A DNA stretch of 64,000 nucleotides from Saprospirales bacterium (GCA_016703765.1 JADJBL010000012.1:62001-126000); one strand, 5' to 3'; shown: positions 9,021-20,351, numbered from the stretch's first letter. The notes: generated by a model from the letters alone, not told the origin. Numbers and translations: made by a program.

Positions 9021-9677
9021 TTAAGAGTTGCCCTTCCTGTAGTCAGCCAAAAACTGCTCGAGGCCGATGTCGGTAAGCGGGTGTTTGAGCAATCCGAGGA
9101 TGGAAGAAAGGGGTGCGGTGATCACGTCGGCGCCGGCAAGGGCTGCGTCGCCGATGTGTTTGGCGCTGCGGATGGAGGCCGCCAGGATCTGGGTTTCAAA
9201 GCCCTGAATGGCGTAGATCTCCGAAATTTCGCGAATCAGGTCCATGCCGTTCCAGCCGATGTCATCGATGCGGCCGACGAAAGGGGAGAGGTAGGTGGCC
9301 CCTGCCTTGGCGGCCAGAATGGCTTGGCCCGAAGAAAAAACCAGGGTGCAGTTGGTGTGAATATCGTGTTCGCGAAACCAGGAAAGGGCTTTCACGCCCT
9401 CTTTGGTCATGGGCACTTTCACCACGATATTCGGCGCCAGGGCCGCCAATTCCTTTCCCTCGCGGATCATCCCTTCGAGGTCGGTGGCGATCACCTCGGC
9501 GCTCACGGCGCCCGGCACCATGTCGCAGATAATGCGGTAATGGTTGAGGATATTCTCCTTGCCCGTAATGCCTTCTTTCGCCATCAGGGAAGGGTTGGTG
9601 GTGACCCCGTCGAGGACCCCGAGGTCCCTGGCTTCCTGGATCTGCTCCAGGCTGGCCGTATCGATAAAGAACTTCAT
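9021..9677 (-). CDS. fsa: Transaldolase / fructose-6-phosphate aldolase-like protein
   Basis: A 218-residue protein, the length of the short transaldolase/FSA (TalC/MipB) subfamily and far shorter than classical TalB. I start it at 9677 ([20 protein letters not shown]), which matches the family N-terminus; the longer open frame would run into the SRP RNA. Landmarks are [13 protein letters not shown] and [12 protein letters not shown], which carries the Schiff-base Lys, with NCTLVFS and SPFVGRIDD further on. The enzyme would act in the non-oxidative pentose phosphate pathway or cleave fructose 6-phosphate. Short transaldolases cannot be separated from true FSA enzymes by sequence alone here. 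It lies directly downstream of the SRP RNA gene. Confidence 0.92.
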   Translation of the reverse strand: MKFFIDTASLEQIQEARDLGVLDGVTTNPSLMAKEGITGKENILNHYRIICDMVPGAVSAEVIATDLEGMIREGKELAALAPNIVVKVPMTKEGVKALSWFREHDIHTNCTLVFSSGQAILAAKAGATYLSPFVGRIDDIGWNGMDLIREISEIYAIQGFETQILAASIRSAKHIGDAALAGADVITAPLSSILGLLKHPLTDIGLEQFLADYRKGNS

Positions 9678-9706
9678 TCTATAGAAAATTAAGGAAAAAA
9701 AAAGAA

Positions 9707-9799
9707 GGTGAGGAATCATATCGCACCGCTCGACTTCCTACCCTTGCTCCGTTTCCGGCCTGGGGGGATTCAGAAGGAGCTGGTCGTATGACCCTCACC
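9707..9799 (-). ncRNA. ffs: Bacterial small signal recognition particle RNA (4.5S)
   Basis: On the minus strand a GGTGAGG end (9799-9793) pairs with CCTCACC (9713-9707). The apical part has the SRP helix 8 signature: CAGG, then CCG-GAAA-CGG, then AGCA. This is the symmetric internal loop and GNRA tetraloop bound by the Ffh M domain. The length of about 93-100 nt fits the small bacterial form. A perfect TACCTTTG -7 box lies just upstream. The RNA guides co-translational targeting of membrane and secreted proteins. The exact ends are inferred from the closing stem. Confidence 0.93.
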
Positions 9800-9804
9800 A
9801 GCCG

Positions 9805-9812
9805 CAAAGGTA
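9805..9812 (-). promoter_or_regulatory. -7 box (TACCTTTG) of the SRP RNA
   Basis: An exact TAnnTTTG match on the minus strand lies about 6 nt before the predicted 5' end of the SRP RNA. No clear TTTG -33 element is seen at the usual distance. Confidence 0.7.
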
Positions 9813-9836
9813 TGTAAAAAGGAGGAGTAAAAAAAC

Positions 9837-9868
9837 TTGACATCAATGTTAATTTAATGTTAACTTTG
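9837..9868 (+). promoter_or_regulatory. Bacteroidota promoter for the aspartic protease gene
   Basis: TTG at 9837-9839 and TAACTTTG at 9861-9868 (exact TAnnTTTG) are spaced 21 nt apart. Transcription would start near 9875, giving a leader of about 70 nt before the ATG at 9946. This promoter is back to back with that of the SRP RNA. Confidence 0.65.
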
Positions 9869-9945
9869 TGTAAACGACCTGTAAACTTGTTTCTTGTAAA
9901 CCCGGCTCAAAACGGGATATTATTTCACCCCTTAAAACCACGTCC

Positions 9946-10860
9946 ATGCAAAGTTGGTCCTGTATTGTAGGAGGAATGCTGGTGGTTTTGGAGGCAAGCG
10001 CCCAACCTCCGGTTGCCTTGATGCACGTAGCCCTTTCCGGAGACCAATCCAAGACGGTGGAGGTAGTTCAGAGTTCCATTGATTTTGATATCCGGGCGGG
10101 TCTGGTATTGGTAGAGGCTGTTCTGGAAGGCAGTCCCGGCCTTTTTGTCATAGATACCGGGGCCCCGGGCCTGATTCTCAACCAAAAGCCCGAGGGCTCT
10201 GAAGATTTGAATGCCAGAGGCGTAACAGGTAGTATGGAAGTGGAAGAGGTCAGGGTAGAGGAATTTCGCGTGGGCTCGGTCCGGTTTTCCAATCTTCGGG
10301 CTTATAAAATTGACCTTAGCCATCTGGAGGAACGGCTTCAGCGCAAGATTGACGGTTTGATCGGCTACGATGTGTTAAAGGAGATGGAGATGGTACTTGA
10401 TTACCCGGCCAGGACAATGACATTACTTCCATTGTTCGGATCAGACCTTATTGCAGGCCGGCGAGGGGAGTACCTGGATTTTTCCTTGGTCAATCACATT
10501 CCTGCCGTAAGTGGGCAATTGGGAAAAAGAGATATTTTGCTCGGCCTGGACACCGGCGCGGGGGCCAATGTATTAAATACTTCTTTGGGCAGGCCTTATC
10601 GCTTGAAAAACGGAAAAGTTTCGAAACTAAGAGGCGCCAATCGCAATACCCGGCGCTCTGCCGTCGTGCAGGCGCCCGTGGTGATCGAAGGCATAGAGAA
10701 TTCCGAAAACCCTCTCGACTATTGGCTCATGGACCTATCACAACTCCACACCGACCTGGACCGTCCGATCGACGGCGTGTTGGGATTCCCGTTTTTAAAA
10801 CAAGGGAAATGGTCTATCCACTACGGCGACCAAAAAATCTACCTTTGGAATTCTCTCTAA
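9946..10860 (+). CDS. Retropepsin/pepsin-like aspartic protease
   Basis: A 304-residue exported protein with a short signal peptide (GGMLVVLEASA). Two Asp-Thr-Gly motifs are present in one chain: VIDTGAPGLILN (Asp70) and GLDTGAGANVLN (Asp202), each followed by the hydrophobic-hydrophobic-Gly-like pattern of the psi loop. One chain therefore carries both catalytic aspartates, as in pepsin-like folds, although the length and wording are closer to bacterial retropepsin-like (Asp_protease_2) proteins. Family members of this kind in Bacteroidota often have a PDZ domain; none is clear here. It would cleave proteins in the periplasm or outside the cell. It has its own promoter and two downstream hairpins. 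Confidence 0.85.
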   Translation: MQSWSCIVGGMLVVLEASAQPPVALMHVALSGDQSKTVEVVQSSIDFDIRAGLVLVEAVLEGSPGLFVIDTGAPGLILNQKPEGSEDLNARGVTGSMEVEEVRVEEFRVGSVRFSNLRAYKIDLSHLEERLQRKIDGLIGYDVLKEMEMVLDYPARTMTLLPLFGSDLIAGRRGEYLDFSLVNHIPAVSGQLGKRDILLGLDTGAGANVLNTSLGRPYRLKNGKVSKLRGANRNTRRSAVVQAPVVIEGIENSENPLDYWLMDLSQLHTDLDRPIDGVLGFPFLKQGKWSIHYGDQKIYLWNSL

Positions 10861-10868
10861 AAAATAAG

Positions 10869-10893
10869 AAATTGCCGCTGCAGGCGGCAATTT
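10869..10893 (+). terminator. Hairpin after aspartic protease gene
   Basis: AAATTGCCG and CGGCAATTT form a 9-bp perfect stem with a 7-nt loop, starting 9 nt after the stop codon at 10860. There is no T run after it, so on its own it is a weak terminator. Confidence 0.55.
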
Positions 10894-10938
10894 CACATCA
10901 AACAAATTCGGCTGTATTTCGCAAAAGCAGCATAGAAG

Positions 10939-10975
10939 AGGGAGACTCGCAAGAGTCTCCCTTTATTTTTTTATT
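10939..10975 (+). terminator. Rho-independent terminator (plus strand)
   Basis: GGGAGACTC - GCAA - GAGTCTCCC is a perfect 9-bp stem at 10940-10961 followed by a T-rich tail. The tail orientation serves plus-strand transcription from the aspartic protease gene. The convergent TonB receptor gene ends at 10971. Confidence 0.85.
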
Positions 10976-13741
10976 TCCCCTGAAGGTTATAACTCAATCC
11001 GATAGAAATATTGGTCCCGAAGCGATTGTTCAGGATCAGACCATCTTCTTCGGTCTCATAGCGCCCGCTTTCGTTGAAATCCTGGTAAAAATTCAGGCTT
11101 TGGTTGAGGATGTCGCCAACCGTCAGCTTCAACTCGGCACGGGGGCCAATATTTTTAGATACCTGAAAATCCAGCACATCGCGGGGAGCTTCCCATACGT
11201 GGGGGTCCTGGTCCAGTCCCACCAGCCAGATCCTGCGACCAATTCGGTTGTAGAGAAGGGTTGAGCTCAGCCCGATATCATCGTTTCGGTAGTTCAAACC
11301 CAGGTTGATCAGGTAGGGCGACTGCCCGAACAGGGGCCGCTCCAATTGTCCCTCGCCCAGCCCGGCAATATCTACATCGGAATAGATGTAAGAAAGGTTT
11401 CCAAATACGGTGAAGTCGGTCAGTGCGGGCAAAAGACTTCCCAGCGACAAACGTCCCTCCAGCTCGATGCCCAGATCGATGGCGCTGGGCGCGTTATCCC
11501 AGGTCAGGATAATCGTGCCGGGGATTTGCACCTGCTCGATGGGGTTTTCAAATTTCTTGTAGAAGAGAGAGGCCGCAAAATATTTGGCGCCCCCGGATAG
11601 ATCTCGTACCGCAGATCTGCATTCCAGATATTGGTGCGCACCAGATCGGGATTGCCGGTGATACCCCTTTCAACGAAAAAGTCGTAGAAGGAGAAAGGGG
11701 CTATTTCCCGGAGGTTAGGCCGCCCAACGGTGCGGGCGCCCGTGAGGCGGAGGTTCGATTTTTCCGTAAGGGCAAAAATAAAATGCAGGGAAGGGAGTAT
11801 ATCCGTAAAGGAGGTATCTACTACCACCGGAGTAGTCGTGCGCACGAGGAAGGAATTCATCGTCTGCTGGTATTGCTCTACTCTCGCGCCCCCGATCACC
11901 CGCAGGCGGTCGGAAAGCGATTGTTCGATCATCCCGTAGCCGGCCATCAGCTCGGTCTGACCCTGGTAGCTGTCGGAAAGGTCGGTGGCGTCTTTGACCA
12001 GAAAGCCTGTTTCGTTCAGGTTTTTGGCGTCAAAGATCTCGTCGATCGGCAGGCTTTTCAAGGTCTGGGGGGTCTGGAAAAAGGAAATAAACCCGTACAC
12101 CCGGGCGTCGAATTCCCTTTCTTTTGCTTCATATAGACCGCCCATTTTGAAATTGCCCTTTTTCGATCCGAGCAGGTAAGGGATGCTCAGGTCCAGTTTG
12201 CCCACATAGAATTTCTCATCCTGATCGGAGAAGAAATTACCCGCGTAGTTCGGGGAGGGATTTCCGGGTTGAATGCTGGCCTCGAAGGGAGCGTCGGCGG
12301 GGGCTTCAAAATTGCGGTAATACCAGATCCGCCGATAAGAGGGCACTTCACGGGAGATGAGATTGTAACCCAGACCCCAGTTCAGTTTGATATTCCTGCT
12401 GGTAAAGACATGTTCGCCAAGCAGTTGGCTCGTAAACAGCTTATCGGTATTGTACCAGTAGGAGTAGGCTTCGGCTTTTCGGGTCTGGTCCAAATCATCG
12501 CCCGTTCGCATGCTGAACTGATTGTCCGAGCTGACCGTGTAGGTGTTGTTTAGCTGGATTTTGCTCCTCGGGGAGATTTTATAGGCCAGGTTGAGCAAGC
12601 CGCCCAAACCGATGTTGACCCGGGTATTGGTGTCAAAATATTGGTAGAGCCGGCCGTCGTTGGTGAAATCGCCGCGCTCTCCGGTTTGAATTCTCGGAGT
12701 GTTATTGTAGGTCAGGGCGCCAATTACGCCAAAGTTGCCAAAGCTCTTTCCGGCCGACATTTGAAGCCCGACGGCGGGCATCATGGATGCCTGGTCGAGC
12801 ACGCCCCAATGGTTGGGAAACATAGCCGTGTATCGCTTCTGGTTGTCGATGCTTTTGTTGAAGGTATCCCGTTCGATTTTTTCAAGGCCTTCGGGAAGGC
12901 CGCGCGTGCCGTCGTCGTAACCCAGCCAGTCGGTGCTCCCACCCTGATAGGTGTTAAAGCTTTTGAAAGTGGACAGGGAGTTATAACCCGAGCTCAGGCT
13001 GAAGCTGGCAAAAGATTCCTGCGGGATCTCCTTGGTATTCAACTGGGTCACCCCGCCCGCAAATTCACCCGGCAGGTCCGGGGTAGCGGATTTATAGATG
13101 ATCAGGTTGTCCAGAAGGTTGGCGGGGAAAATATTAAAGGAAAAGGCCCTTTTATCGGGTTCGGAACTCGGCAGAGAAAGGCCGTTGATCAGCGTGGTGT
13201 TGTAGCGGTCGGCCAGGCCGCGTACGATGATGTATTTGTTGTCCTGCACACTGGCGCCGCTCACCCTTTTGAGCACATCGCTGGTGTTGCGGTCGGGCGA
13301 TTGCTTGATCTGATCGGCGGAGATCCCCGTGGCGATGCTGATGCTCTTTTGCTGCATGAGCAGCAGGCTCACCGGAGTGTTTTGTTTGGCGTGTGCGGTA
13401 ACGGTTACGAGCAACAACTCCTGGGCCTCGGGCGCCAATTGGAAGTCGAGCTTGATATTCTCTCCGCCCTTGATCTCCAAAGCGGTCACCTCCTGGCCCT
13501 GATAGCCGGTGTAGCTGATTTGAAGGGTGTAGGTTCCCGGTTCGAATTCTATTTCATACAAACCGTCGAGGTCGGTGGCTGCGCCGGAACCGGTCTCCAC
13601 GACTAAAACCGAAGCGCCGATAAGCGGTTCGTGGTTGTCGCCGTCGTTAATGGATCCGTAAACCTTTCCAGGAGTTTGCGCGTAAAGAAAAGCGGGTAAA
13701 AACAAAGCTAATGCCTGAAAAAAGAGGTAATTCGCTTTCAT
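10971..13741 (-). CDS. TonB-dependent receptor (one-base frameshift near 11590)
   Basis: About 923 residues once the frame is restored. Signal peptide (LALFLPAFLYA), carboxypeptidase-like regulatory domain (about 24-105), plug (SPDRNTSDVLKRVSGASVQ near residue 150, then IIVRGLADRYNTTLINGL) and barrel. The plug wording matches the large Bacteroidota receptor group often listed as outer-membrane receptor proteins of unknown cargo. The first 715 or so residues are in one frame and the last 180 in another. The protein reads on if one G is restored in a five-G run (plus strand C run 11590-11594), giving ..YPGGAKYF... The second frame ends in a normal barrel C-terminus region. This may be an assembly error or a real mutation. 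The T9SS module protein upstream has its own terminator. Confidence 0.85.
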
Positions 13742-13797
13742 AGTAATGATTGTGTAGTATTAAGTTGCTGTTTTATTAATTTTTGCCTCTACTTATG

Positions 13798-13828
13798 AAA
13801 AAAGCACTGCCCGACGAGCGGGCAGCGC
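13798..13828 (-). terminator. Rho-independent terminator of the duplicated-module T9SS gene
   Basis: GCGCTGCCCG and CGGGCAGTGC (one mismatch) with a 5-nt loop are followed on the minus strand by a run of six T. It lies 30 nt after the stop codon at 13858 and separates that gene from the TonB receptor start at 13741. Confidence 0.85.
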
Positions 13829-13857
13829 TATGGCTTTTAGCTTTGTATCAGATGACT

Positions 13858-16800
13858 TTACTTCATCATGGATATACGAATTACTTTTTGGCCTTCGGCC
13901 GACTGTAAGCGGAGGAAATAAATCCCCGGGTTGAGGTTCGTACCATCCACTTCGAAGCGGTTGATACCGGATTGGAACTCCTGGCGGTTGGCCAGGGTAA
14001 TATTCCTGCCGTTGACGTCCATCAACTGGATATTTAACTCCGTGTTGTTTTTGAGAGAAAATTCCACCGTGGTTTTAGCCTGGAAAGGGTTGGGGAATAC
14101 CTTCAACGAAGTCAGTCCCCCCACTTCTTTGGTCGAACTCAGGATGCTGACCGTTCCGGTCGTGCTGGAAACGCAACCCCTTGCCGAAGTCACAGTAAGG
14201 GTAACGGTGTAGGTCGCCGGGTCCGAAGCGTAGTCGTGGGTCGGGTTTTCTTCTGTAGAGGTTTCGTCGTCGCCGAAATTCCATTCGTAGGATATAGCGC
14301 CTGCGGTCGTGCCGGTGAAGGCGACCATGGTGCTGTCCTGCGTGAAGGAAATACCGGGGGTGAGCCCATAATTGACGCTATTGGAGTAGTCGGCAATGAT
14401 CGGATTCCATTCCGTCCAGCAGTCCGTCCAGTCGGTATCGTTCATGGCGCCGCGGTAGGTGGTGGTGGTAAAGAAGGGATCCATCACGGTGGGGCTGCTG
14501 AAATCAGCTCCGCCGAGGAGCGGCGAACCGGTGGCAGGGCGGAAATCGGGGTTGTTCCCTGCAAAGTCGAAAGGATCTTTCAGATTCAGATCTAAGACGT
14601 TGGTCAGGATCGAGTTTCCGGAGGCATTGAATTCATTCAAAACCGCTGCGTCGGGGGTAGGCTCGATGGCGTTGCCGGAAATCCCGGCCAGTACGTTAGC
14701 CGCAAATTCAACTTCGCCGCTGGTAGTGAAACCATCGATGCTACAAGCGCCTTCGATCTTGAAACCTACCGGGAAGCCGGAGAATGCCGAGTTAAAAATA
14801 TCGATGAAGGAGCAACGGCGGATGTGCAGTGCCCTCCGATAGTTGGAGTTAATGGGGTCGATGCCCTGGCCGATGGGCCCGAGGATCGTCACGTTAGAGA
14901 AATCTGCGTCGGTTTTGGGGGAGTTCGTAGAACCCGCTGCGTCGTTGTCGCTTTCAAATCCGTTGGAACCAGATACGTCGGCGATGTTGGGGTCGCTGTA
15001 ACCCAGCACCCACTGGTTTTTGCCCTGGTAACCGAAGTCGGCATCGAACATATCGTCGACCGTGCGGTAGGCAATCAGCCATTTTCCGTTCACGGTGCCG
15101 CCGAACCATTCAAAAGCGTCGTCGCCGCCGAAGCTGGTCTGCACGTGCTCGATGATCGTGCCGGAGCCCACACCGCCCATCGTAAGGCTGTTCAATTCGT
15201 TGTTGGGCGTGAAAGGCACCCCTGCGAATTCGATACGCACGTAGCGCAGGATACCGGAGTTGTCTGCCGGCTCGTTTCCGCCGTAAATAGCCTGGTCGCA
15301 ACCGCCTTCAACGACGGTTTCACCACCCGGAACGTTGATGGGGGCATTGCCCATGATTAGAAGCCCTCCCCAGTCGCCCGGAGTGCGCTGGCCCGCCGGT
15401 TTGTTGGAGGTGAAGACGATGGGCCGGTTAGCGGTGCCATCGGCGATGATCTTCGAACCGCGCTGGATGATGAGAGCGGCAGCTTCGCCGCGGATCACCG
15501 TTCCCGGCTCAATTGTGAGCGTAGAGTTATTGGTCACATACTTGCAACCGCCCTGAAGGATGTAGATATTGTCATCCGTCCAGGTGGTATTCGTGGTAAT
15601 GTCGGAGTTGATGATCACCTGGGTAGGAGCCTGCACACCGGGGATGGTCTTGCACTCGACGTCGGTGCACCCGGCAGCCGAGGTAGCGGTCAGACAGACG
15701 GTGAAATCGCCGGCCGTGGAATAAGTGTGGGAAAGGCCCGGAGCCGTGCTGGTGTTGCCGTCGCCCAGATTCCAGGAGTACGTAGCGGCGCCCGAGGAGG
15801 TGTTGGTGAAAACCACAGTAGCCCCGTTCACGGAGTAGTTGAAGTTTGCGGTCGGGCTGGGGTTGACCACCACCGCAATCGCGTCGGATACGGAGCTGCA
15901 ACCGCGGTCGTTGACCACCGTTACGGTGTAGCTTCCCGCAGCGTTCACCACGATCGACTGTCCGGTCGCGCCGTTGCTCCAGTTATAGAAGCTGAATCCC
16001 GCAGGGGCATTGAGCGTTACGCTGCCTCCCTGGCAGAACGTGAGCGGCCCGCCTGCCGTGATGGCGGGTTTGGTGATATAAACCACCGGAACGGTATTGT
16101 AATCTGCGTTGATCGGGTCCCACTCGCACCAGCATGCCGACCAGTTGTTGGATCCGAAAGCGCCGCGGTAGGTCGTTGCGGTGAAAAACGGATCTGTGAG
16201 GTTGGCGCTGCCGAAATCGGCGCCGCTCAGCAGCGGGGAGCCGGCCATGGGCAGGAAATTCGGCTTGGTATCGTTAAAAGGATCCGTCGCCATCACGTCG
16301 GAGACGTTGGTGAGGATAGAGTTGTTGTAGTTGGTAAATTGGTTGGAAACCGCTGCGTCGGGGGTCGGTTCGATCGTATTGCCCGAAATTCCTGCAAGGA
16401 TATTGTTTTTGAAATCCTGTTCATTACCGGTCGTAAAACCGTCGATCGTGCAGGCGCCTTCGATCTTGAAACCAACCGGAAAGCCCGTAAAGACGGAGTT
16501 ATACACATCCAGCCAGGAACAGCGGCGGATGTGAAGCGCCCGGCGGAAGTTGGAGTTGATCACCGTGGCCGGGGTTTGCAGGGGGCCGAAAATGCTCACG
16601 TTGGTGAATTTGGCATCGGTCTTGGGGGAGTTTGTCGAGCCCGCCGCGTCGTTATCGGATTCAAAGCCGTTGGAACCGGAGACGTCGGCGATATCGGGAT
16701 CGCTCACGCCGAGTACCCACTGGTTTTTTCCCTGGTACCCGAAGTCGCTGTCGAACATGTCGTCCACCGTGCGATATGCCACCAGCCATTTGCCGTTCAC

Positions 16801-17388
16801 CGTGCCGCCAAACCATTCGAAAGCGTCGTCGCCGCCGTAGCTGGTTTGTACGTGCTCGATAATCGTGCCGCTGCCCACGCCGCCGAGGGTCAGGCTGTTC
16901 AATTCGTTATTGGGGGTAAAGGGGATACCGGCAAATTCGATGCGCACGTAGCGCAGAATGCCGGAGTTATCGGTCGGCTCGTTTCCGCCGTAAAGGGCGT
17001 TGGCGCAACCGCCTTCCACCACGGTTTCGCCGCCCGGTACGTTGATCGGAGCCTTGCCCATAATGAGCAATCCGCCCCAGTCACCCGGGACACGCGAGCC
17101 TGCGGGTTTGCTGGATGTGAAAATGATAGGGCTTTCGGCAGTACCCTCGGCCATGATCTTCGCGCCGCGGGTGATGATCAATGCGGCCTGATCGCCTTTG
17201 ATAATGGTGCCCGGTTCAATCGTGAGCACCGCATCGTTGGTCACGTAAAGGCAACCTCCCTGAAGGAGGTAGATGTTGTTCTTCGTCCAGGTCGTACTGG
17301 TCGTAATGTCCGAATTGACGACGACCTGTGCAGTCAAGCCTAGAGTGGTTAATAGGAATAGAGTAATAATTAGTAAGTACTTTTTCAT
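13858..17388 (-). CDS. T9SS-exported protein with two tandem beta-helix-like modules and PKD domains
   Basis: A 1176-residue protein. The start at 17388 gives a clean signal peptide (MKKYLLIITLFLLTTLGLTA). Two near-identical modules of about 410 residues each begin VVNSDITTSTTWT and VIINSDITTNTTWT. They share TIEPGTIIKG, PGDWGGLLIMG, FGGDDAFEWFGGTVNGKW and SNGFESDNDAAGSTNSPKTD. Between them lie an Ig-like/SprB-type stretch and a PKD domain (YSWNLGDGNTSTAPG). A second PKD-like domain (YEWNFGDDETSTEENP) and a T9SS type A tail (KVFPNPFQAKTTVEFSLKN) end the protein. Single modules of this type are common in Bacteroidota surface proteins, often beside a TonB receptor as here. The role is unknown; surface display or cargo capture is an inference. 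Confidence 0.88.
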   Translation of the reverse strand: MKKYLLIITLFLLTTLGLTAQVVVNSDITTSTTWTKNNIYLLQGGCLYVTNDAVLTIEPGTIIKGDQAALIITRGAKIMAEGTAESPIIFTSSKPAGSRVPGDWGGLLIMGKAPINVPGGETVVEGGCANALYGGNEPTDNSGILRYVRIEFAGIPFTPNNELNSLTLGGVGSGTIIEHVQTSYGGDDAFEWFGGTVNGKWLVAYRTVDDMFDSDFGYQGKNQWVLGVSDPDIADVSGSNGFESDNDAAGSTNSPKTDAKFTNVSIFGPLQTPATVINSNFRRALHIRRCSWLDVYNSVFTGFPVGFKIEGACTIDGFTTGNEQDFKNNILAGISGNTIEPTPDAAVSNQFTNYNNSILTNVSDVMATDPFNDTKPNFLPMAGSPLLSGADFGSANLTDPFFTATTYRGAFGSNNWSACWCEWDPINADYNTVPVVYITKPAITAGGPLTFCQGGSVTLNAPAGFSFYNWSNGATGQSIVVNAAGSYTVTVVNDRGCSSVSDAIAVVVNPSPTANFNYSVNGATVVFTNTSSGAATYSWNLGDGNTSTAPGLSHTYSTAGDFTVCLTATSAAGCTDVECKTIPGVQAPTQVIINSDITTNTTWTDDNIYILQGGCKYVTNNSTLTIEPGTVIRGEAAALIIQRGSKIIADGTANRPIVFTSNKPAGQRTPGDWGGLLIMGNAPINVPGGETVVEGGCDQAIYGGNEPADNSGILRYVRIEFAGVPFTPNNELNSLTMGGVGSGTIIEHVQTSFGGDDAFEWFGGTVNGKWLIAYRTVDDMFDADFGYQGKNQWVLGYSDPNIADVSGSNGFESDNDAAGSTNSPKTDADFSNVTILGPIGQGIDPINSNYRRALHIRRCSFIDIFNSAFSGFPVGFKIEGACSIDGFTTSGEVEFAANVLAGISGNAIEPTPDAAVLNEFNASGNSILTNVLDLNLKDPFDFAGNNPDFRPATGSPLLGGADFSSPTVMDPFFTTTTYRGAMNDTDWTDCWTEWNPIIADYSNSVNYGLTPGISFTQDSTMVAFTGTTAGAISYEWNFGDDETSTEENPTHDYASDPATYTVTLTVTSARGCVSSTTGTVSILSSTKEVGGLTSLKVFPNPFQAKTTVEFSLKNNTELNIQLMDVNGRNITLANRQEFQSGINRFEVDGTNLNPGIYFLRLQSAEGQKVIRISMMK
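14388..15618 (-). repeat. Second intragenic copy of the ~410-residue module
   Basis: Matches 16100-17329 closely along its whole length at protein level. At DNA level I estimate by eye about four in five bases identical. The copies are in the same frame and orientation and are separated by a spacer coding for Ig-like and PKD segments. Confidence 0.85.
16100..17329 (-). repeat. First intragenic copy of the ~410-residue module
   Basis: The N-terminal partner of the 14388-15618 copy. Silent third-position differences dominate, which suggests an old duplication kept under protein-level constraint rather than a recent one. Confidence 0.85.
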
Positions 17389-17497
17389 TCTTTCTGTTTT
17401 TTTTATTCGCAAAAGCTGCCGCAAAGGAAGGCTTAGCAAATAAACCCTGCGTTAGTTGTGGATTAAGTTTTGGTAAAGAATGTTAAACCAGGGTTAA

Positions 17498-19207
<1,710 letters not shown>

Positions 19208-19278
19208 GGGGATTTCGTGATTTCACAGATTCCTTTGGCAAGCGAAAAATGGTATTCCTTCGTTTGAAAGGAAAAGAA

Positions 19279-19794
19279 ATGGATGTCATGGGTTTCTATA
19301 AAGTAGTTGTGTTGACTTTTGTAGCCGCCATTTTTGGTGGTTGCTACTCTTTTAGGGGTATCGCCATCGACCAGTCGATCACGACCTTTTACGTCGCTCC
19401 GTTCGATAACAGAGCCCCCAACGCGACGCCCACCCTGGCGCCCGACTTTACCGAGCGCCTCAAGGACAAAATCCGCAACGAATCGCGCCTGATCTTCAGC
19501 GATACGGACCCCGACGTGGAATTTACCGGCGCCATCACCGGATTCCAGGTGAGCGCCGAAGCGCCCCAACCCGGCGAACAGATCGCCTTCAACAAACTCA
19601 CCATCACCGTCGCGGTCGATTATATCAACAATCGCACCACCGACGAGAAATTAAAGATCACCAAGATCACCAAGAGCTTCTATAGCGAATTCCCCTCCGA
19701 CCAAAACCTCCTCGATATACAGGATGCCCTCATCCTAACCATCACCACCCAGTTGGTAGAGGATATATTTACGGCGGCGTTCACCAATTGGTGA
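19279..19794 (+). CDS. lptE: LptE-like LPS-assembly lipoprotein
   Basis: About 171 residues. A lipoprotein signal ends at the lipobox FGGC, followed by YSFRGIAIDQSITTFYVAPF, typical of Bacteroidota LptE-family proteins. APDFTERLKDKIRNES and FNKLTITVAVDYINN follow in the expected order. LptE plugs the LptD barrel and helps insert lipopolysaccharide into the outer leaflet. The start is uncertain: in-frame ATGs lie at 19249, 19279 and 19288, and I prefer 19279 for the signal peptide length. It follows pyrG. An inverted heptamer repeat follows its stop codon. Confidence 0.85.
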   Translation: MDVMGFYKVVVLTFVAAIFGGCYSFRGIAIDQSITTFYVAPFDNRAPNATPTLAPDFTERLKDKIRNESRLIFSDTDPDVEFTGAITGFQVSAEAPQPGEQIAFNKLTITVAVDYINNRTTDEKLKITKITKSFYSEFPSDQNLLDIQDALILTITTQLVEDIFTAAFTNW

Positions 19795-19858
19795 TTAGTG
19801 ACTGGTGATTAGTGACTGGTCCAAATACTAGTCACTAGTCACTAATCACTAGTCACAA
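19795..19858. repeat. Inverted array of 7-bp units after lptE
   Basis: Tandem units such as TAGTGAC and TGGTGAT (to about 19820) face complementary units TAGTCAC and TAATCAC (to about 19858) and would fold into a long hairpin. The same unit family is seen at 25385-25415 and 29690-29793. Confidence 0.75.
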
Positions 19859-20129
19859 AAAAAAGCAGCGCGTCCGGATTCCTCATCGAATCTCTGTTCG
19901 CCGCCTTTTCGATGGGTATTCCCAGCAGGATCTTTTTCACGGGGGCTTCCATTTTCTTTCCGCTGATGGTGTAGGGGATGTCGGGCACGGCGATGACCTT
20001 GTCGGGCACATGGCGGGGCGAACATTGTTTTTTCAATTCCCCGGCGATGCGTTTGATCAGGTCCTCGTCGAGGGATTTTCCGGGTTCCATCATCACGTAT
20101 AGAGGCATATAGTGGTCGCCGTTGGGCAG
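19842..20129 (-). pseudogene. 3'-end fragment of acetoacetyl-CoA synthetase
   Basis: An open frame covers only the last ~90 residues of the enzyme: [46 protein letters not shown], then MRNPDALLFF and stop. Over about 265 bp it matches 25414-25683, the end of the fuller gene, at about 93% by eye. The match stops abruptly at 20129, where sequence of a different gene on the other strand begins. This is a truncated duplicate and not a functional ligase, since the ATP-binding and adenylation core is missing. Its frame is intact, whereas the longer copy has two one-base losses in the same stretch. Confidence 0.85.
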
Positions 20130-20288
20130 TTCATCCAGGTGATCGAGGAGCGGCAGGGCCTCAAGATCGGCTGCATCGAGGAGGTTGCCTGGCAAATATG
20201 ATTCATCGACGACGCCCAATTGGAGCGGCTGGCCCACAAATACCTGAAGAGCGGGTATGGGGAGTATTTGATGGGGTTGTTGGGGTAG
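20130..20288 (+). pseudogene. 3'-end fragment of glucose-1-phosphate thymidylyltransferase (rfbA/rmlA)
   Basis: On the plus strand the bases after the junction at 20129 read [20 protein letters not shown], then a stop in place of an expected Met-Gly, then FIDDAQLERLAHKYLKSGY and GEYLMGLLG and a stop at 20288. This is the C-terminal ~50 residues of RfbA, the first enzyme of dTDP-rhamnose synthesis. The rest of the gene is absent. It is directly fused, tail to tail, to the synthetase fragment and lies 12 nt from the IS element end. I see no promoter or start. A rearrangement scar is the best reading. Confidence 0.75.
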
Positions 20289-20351
20289 GAGATATTTTTG
20301 GGATAGTTCAATCAAGTGTGTCTGAGGTTAAAGATTAAATTGCCATATGGG

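Noticed and set aside
15727..17343. 538-codon plus-strand open frame
   Set aside because: Antisense to the duplicated T9SS protein; composition is that of a shadow frame.
19842..20315. 157-codon minus-strand open frame as an independent gene
   Set aside because: Only its C-terminal part matches acetoacetyl-CoA synthetase; the first ~60 codons are antisense to the rfbA tail fragment.
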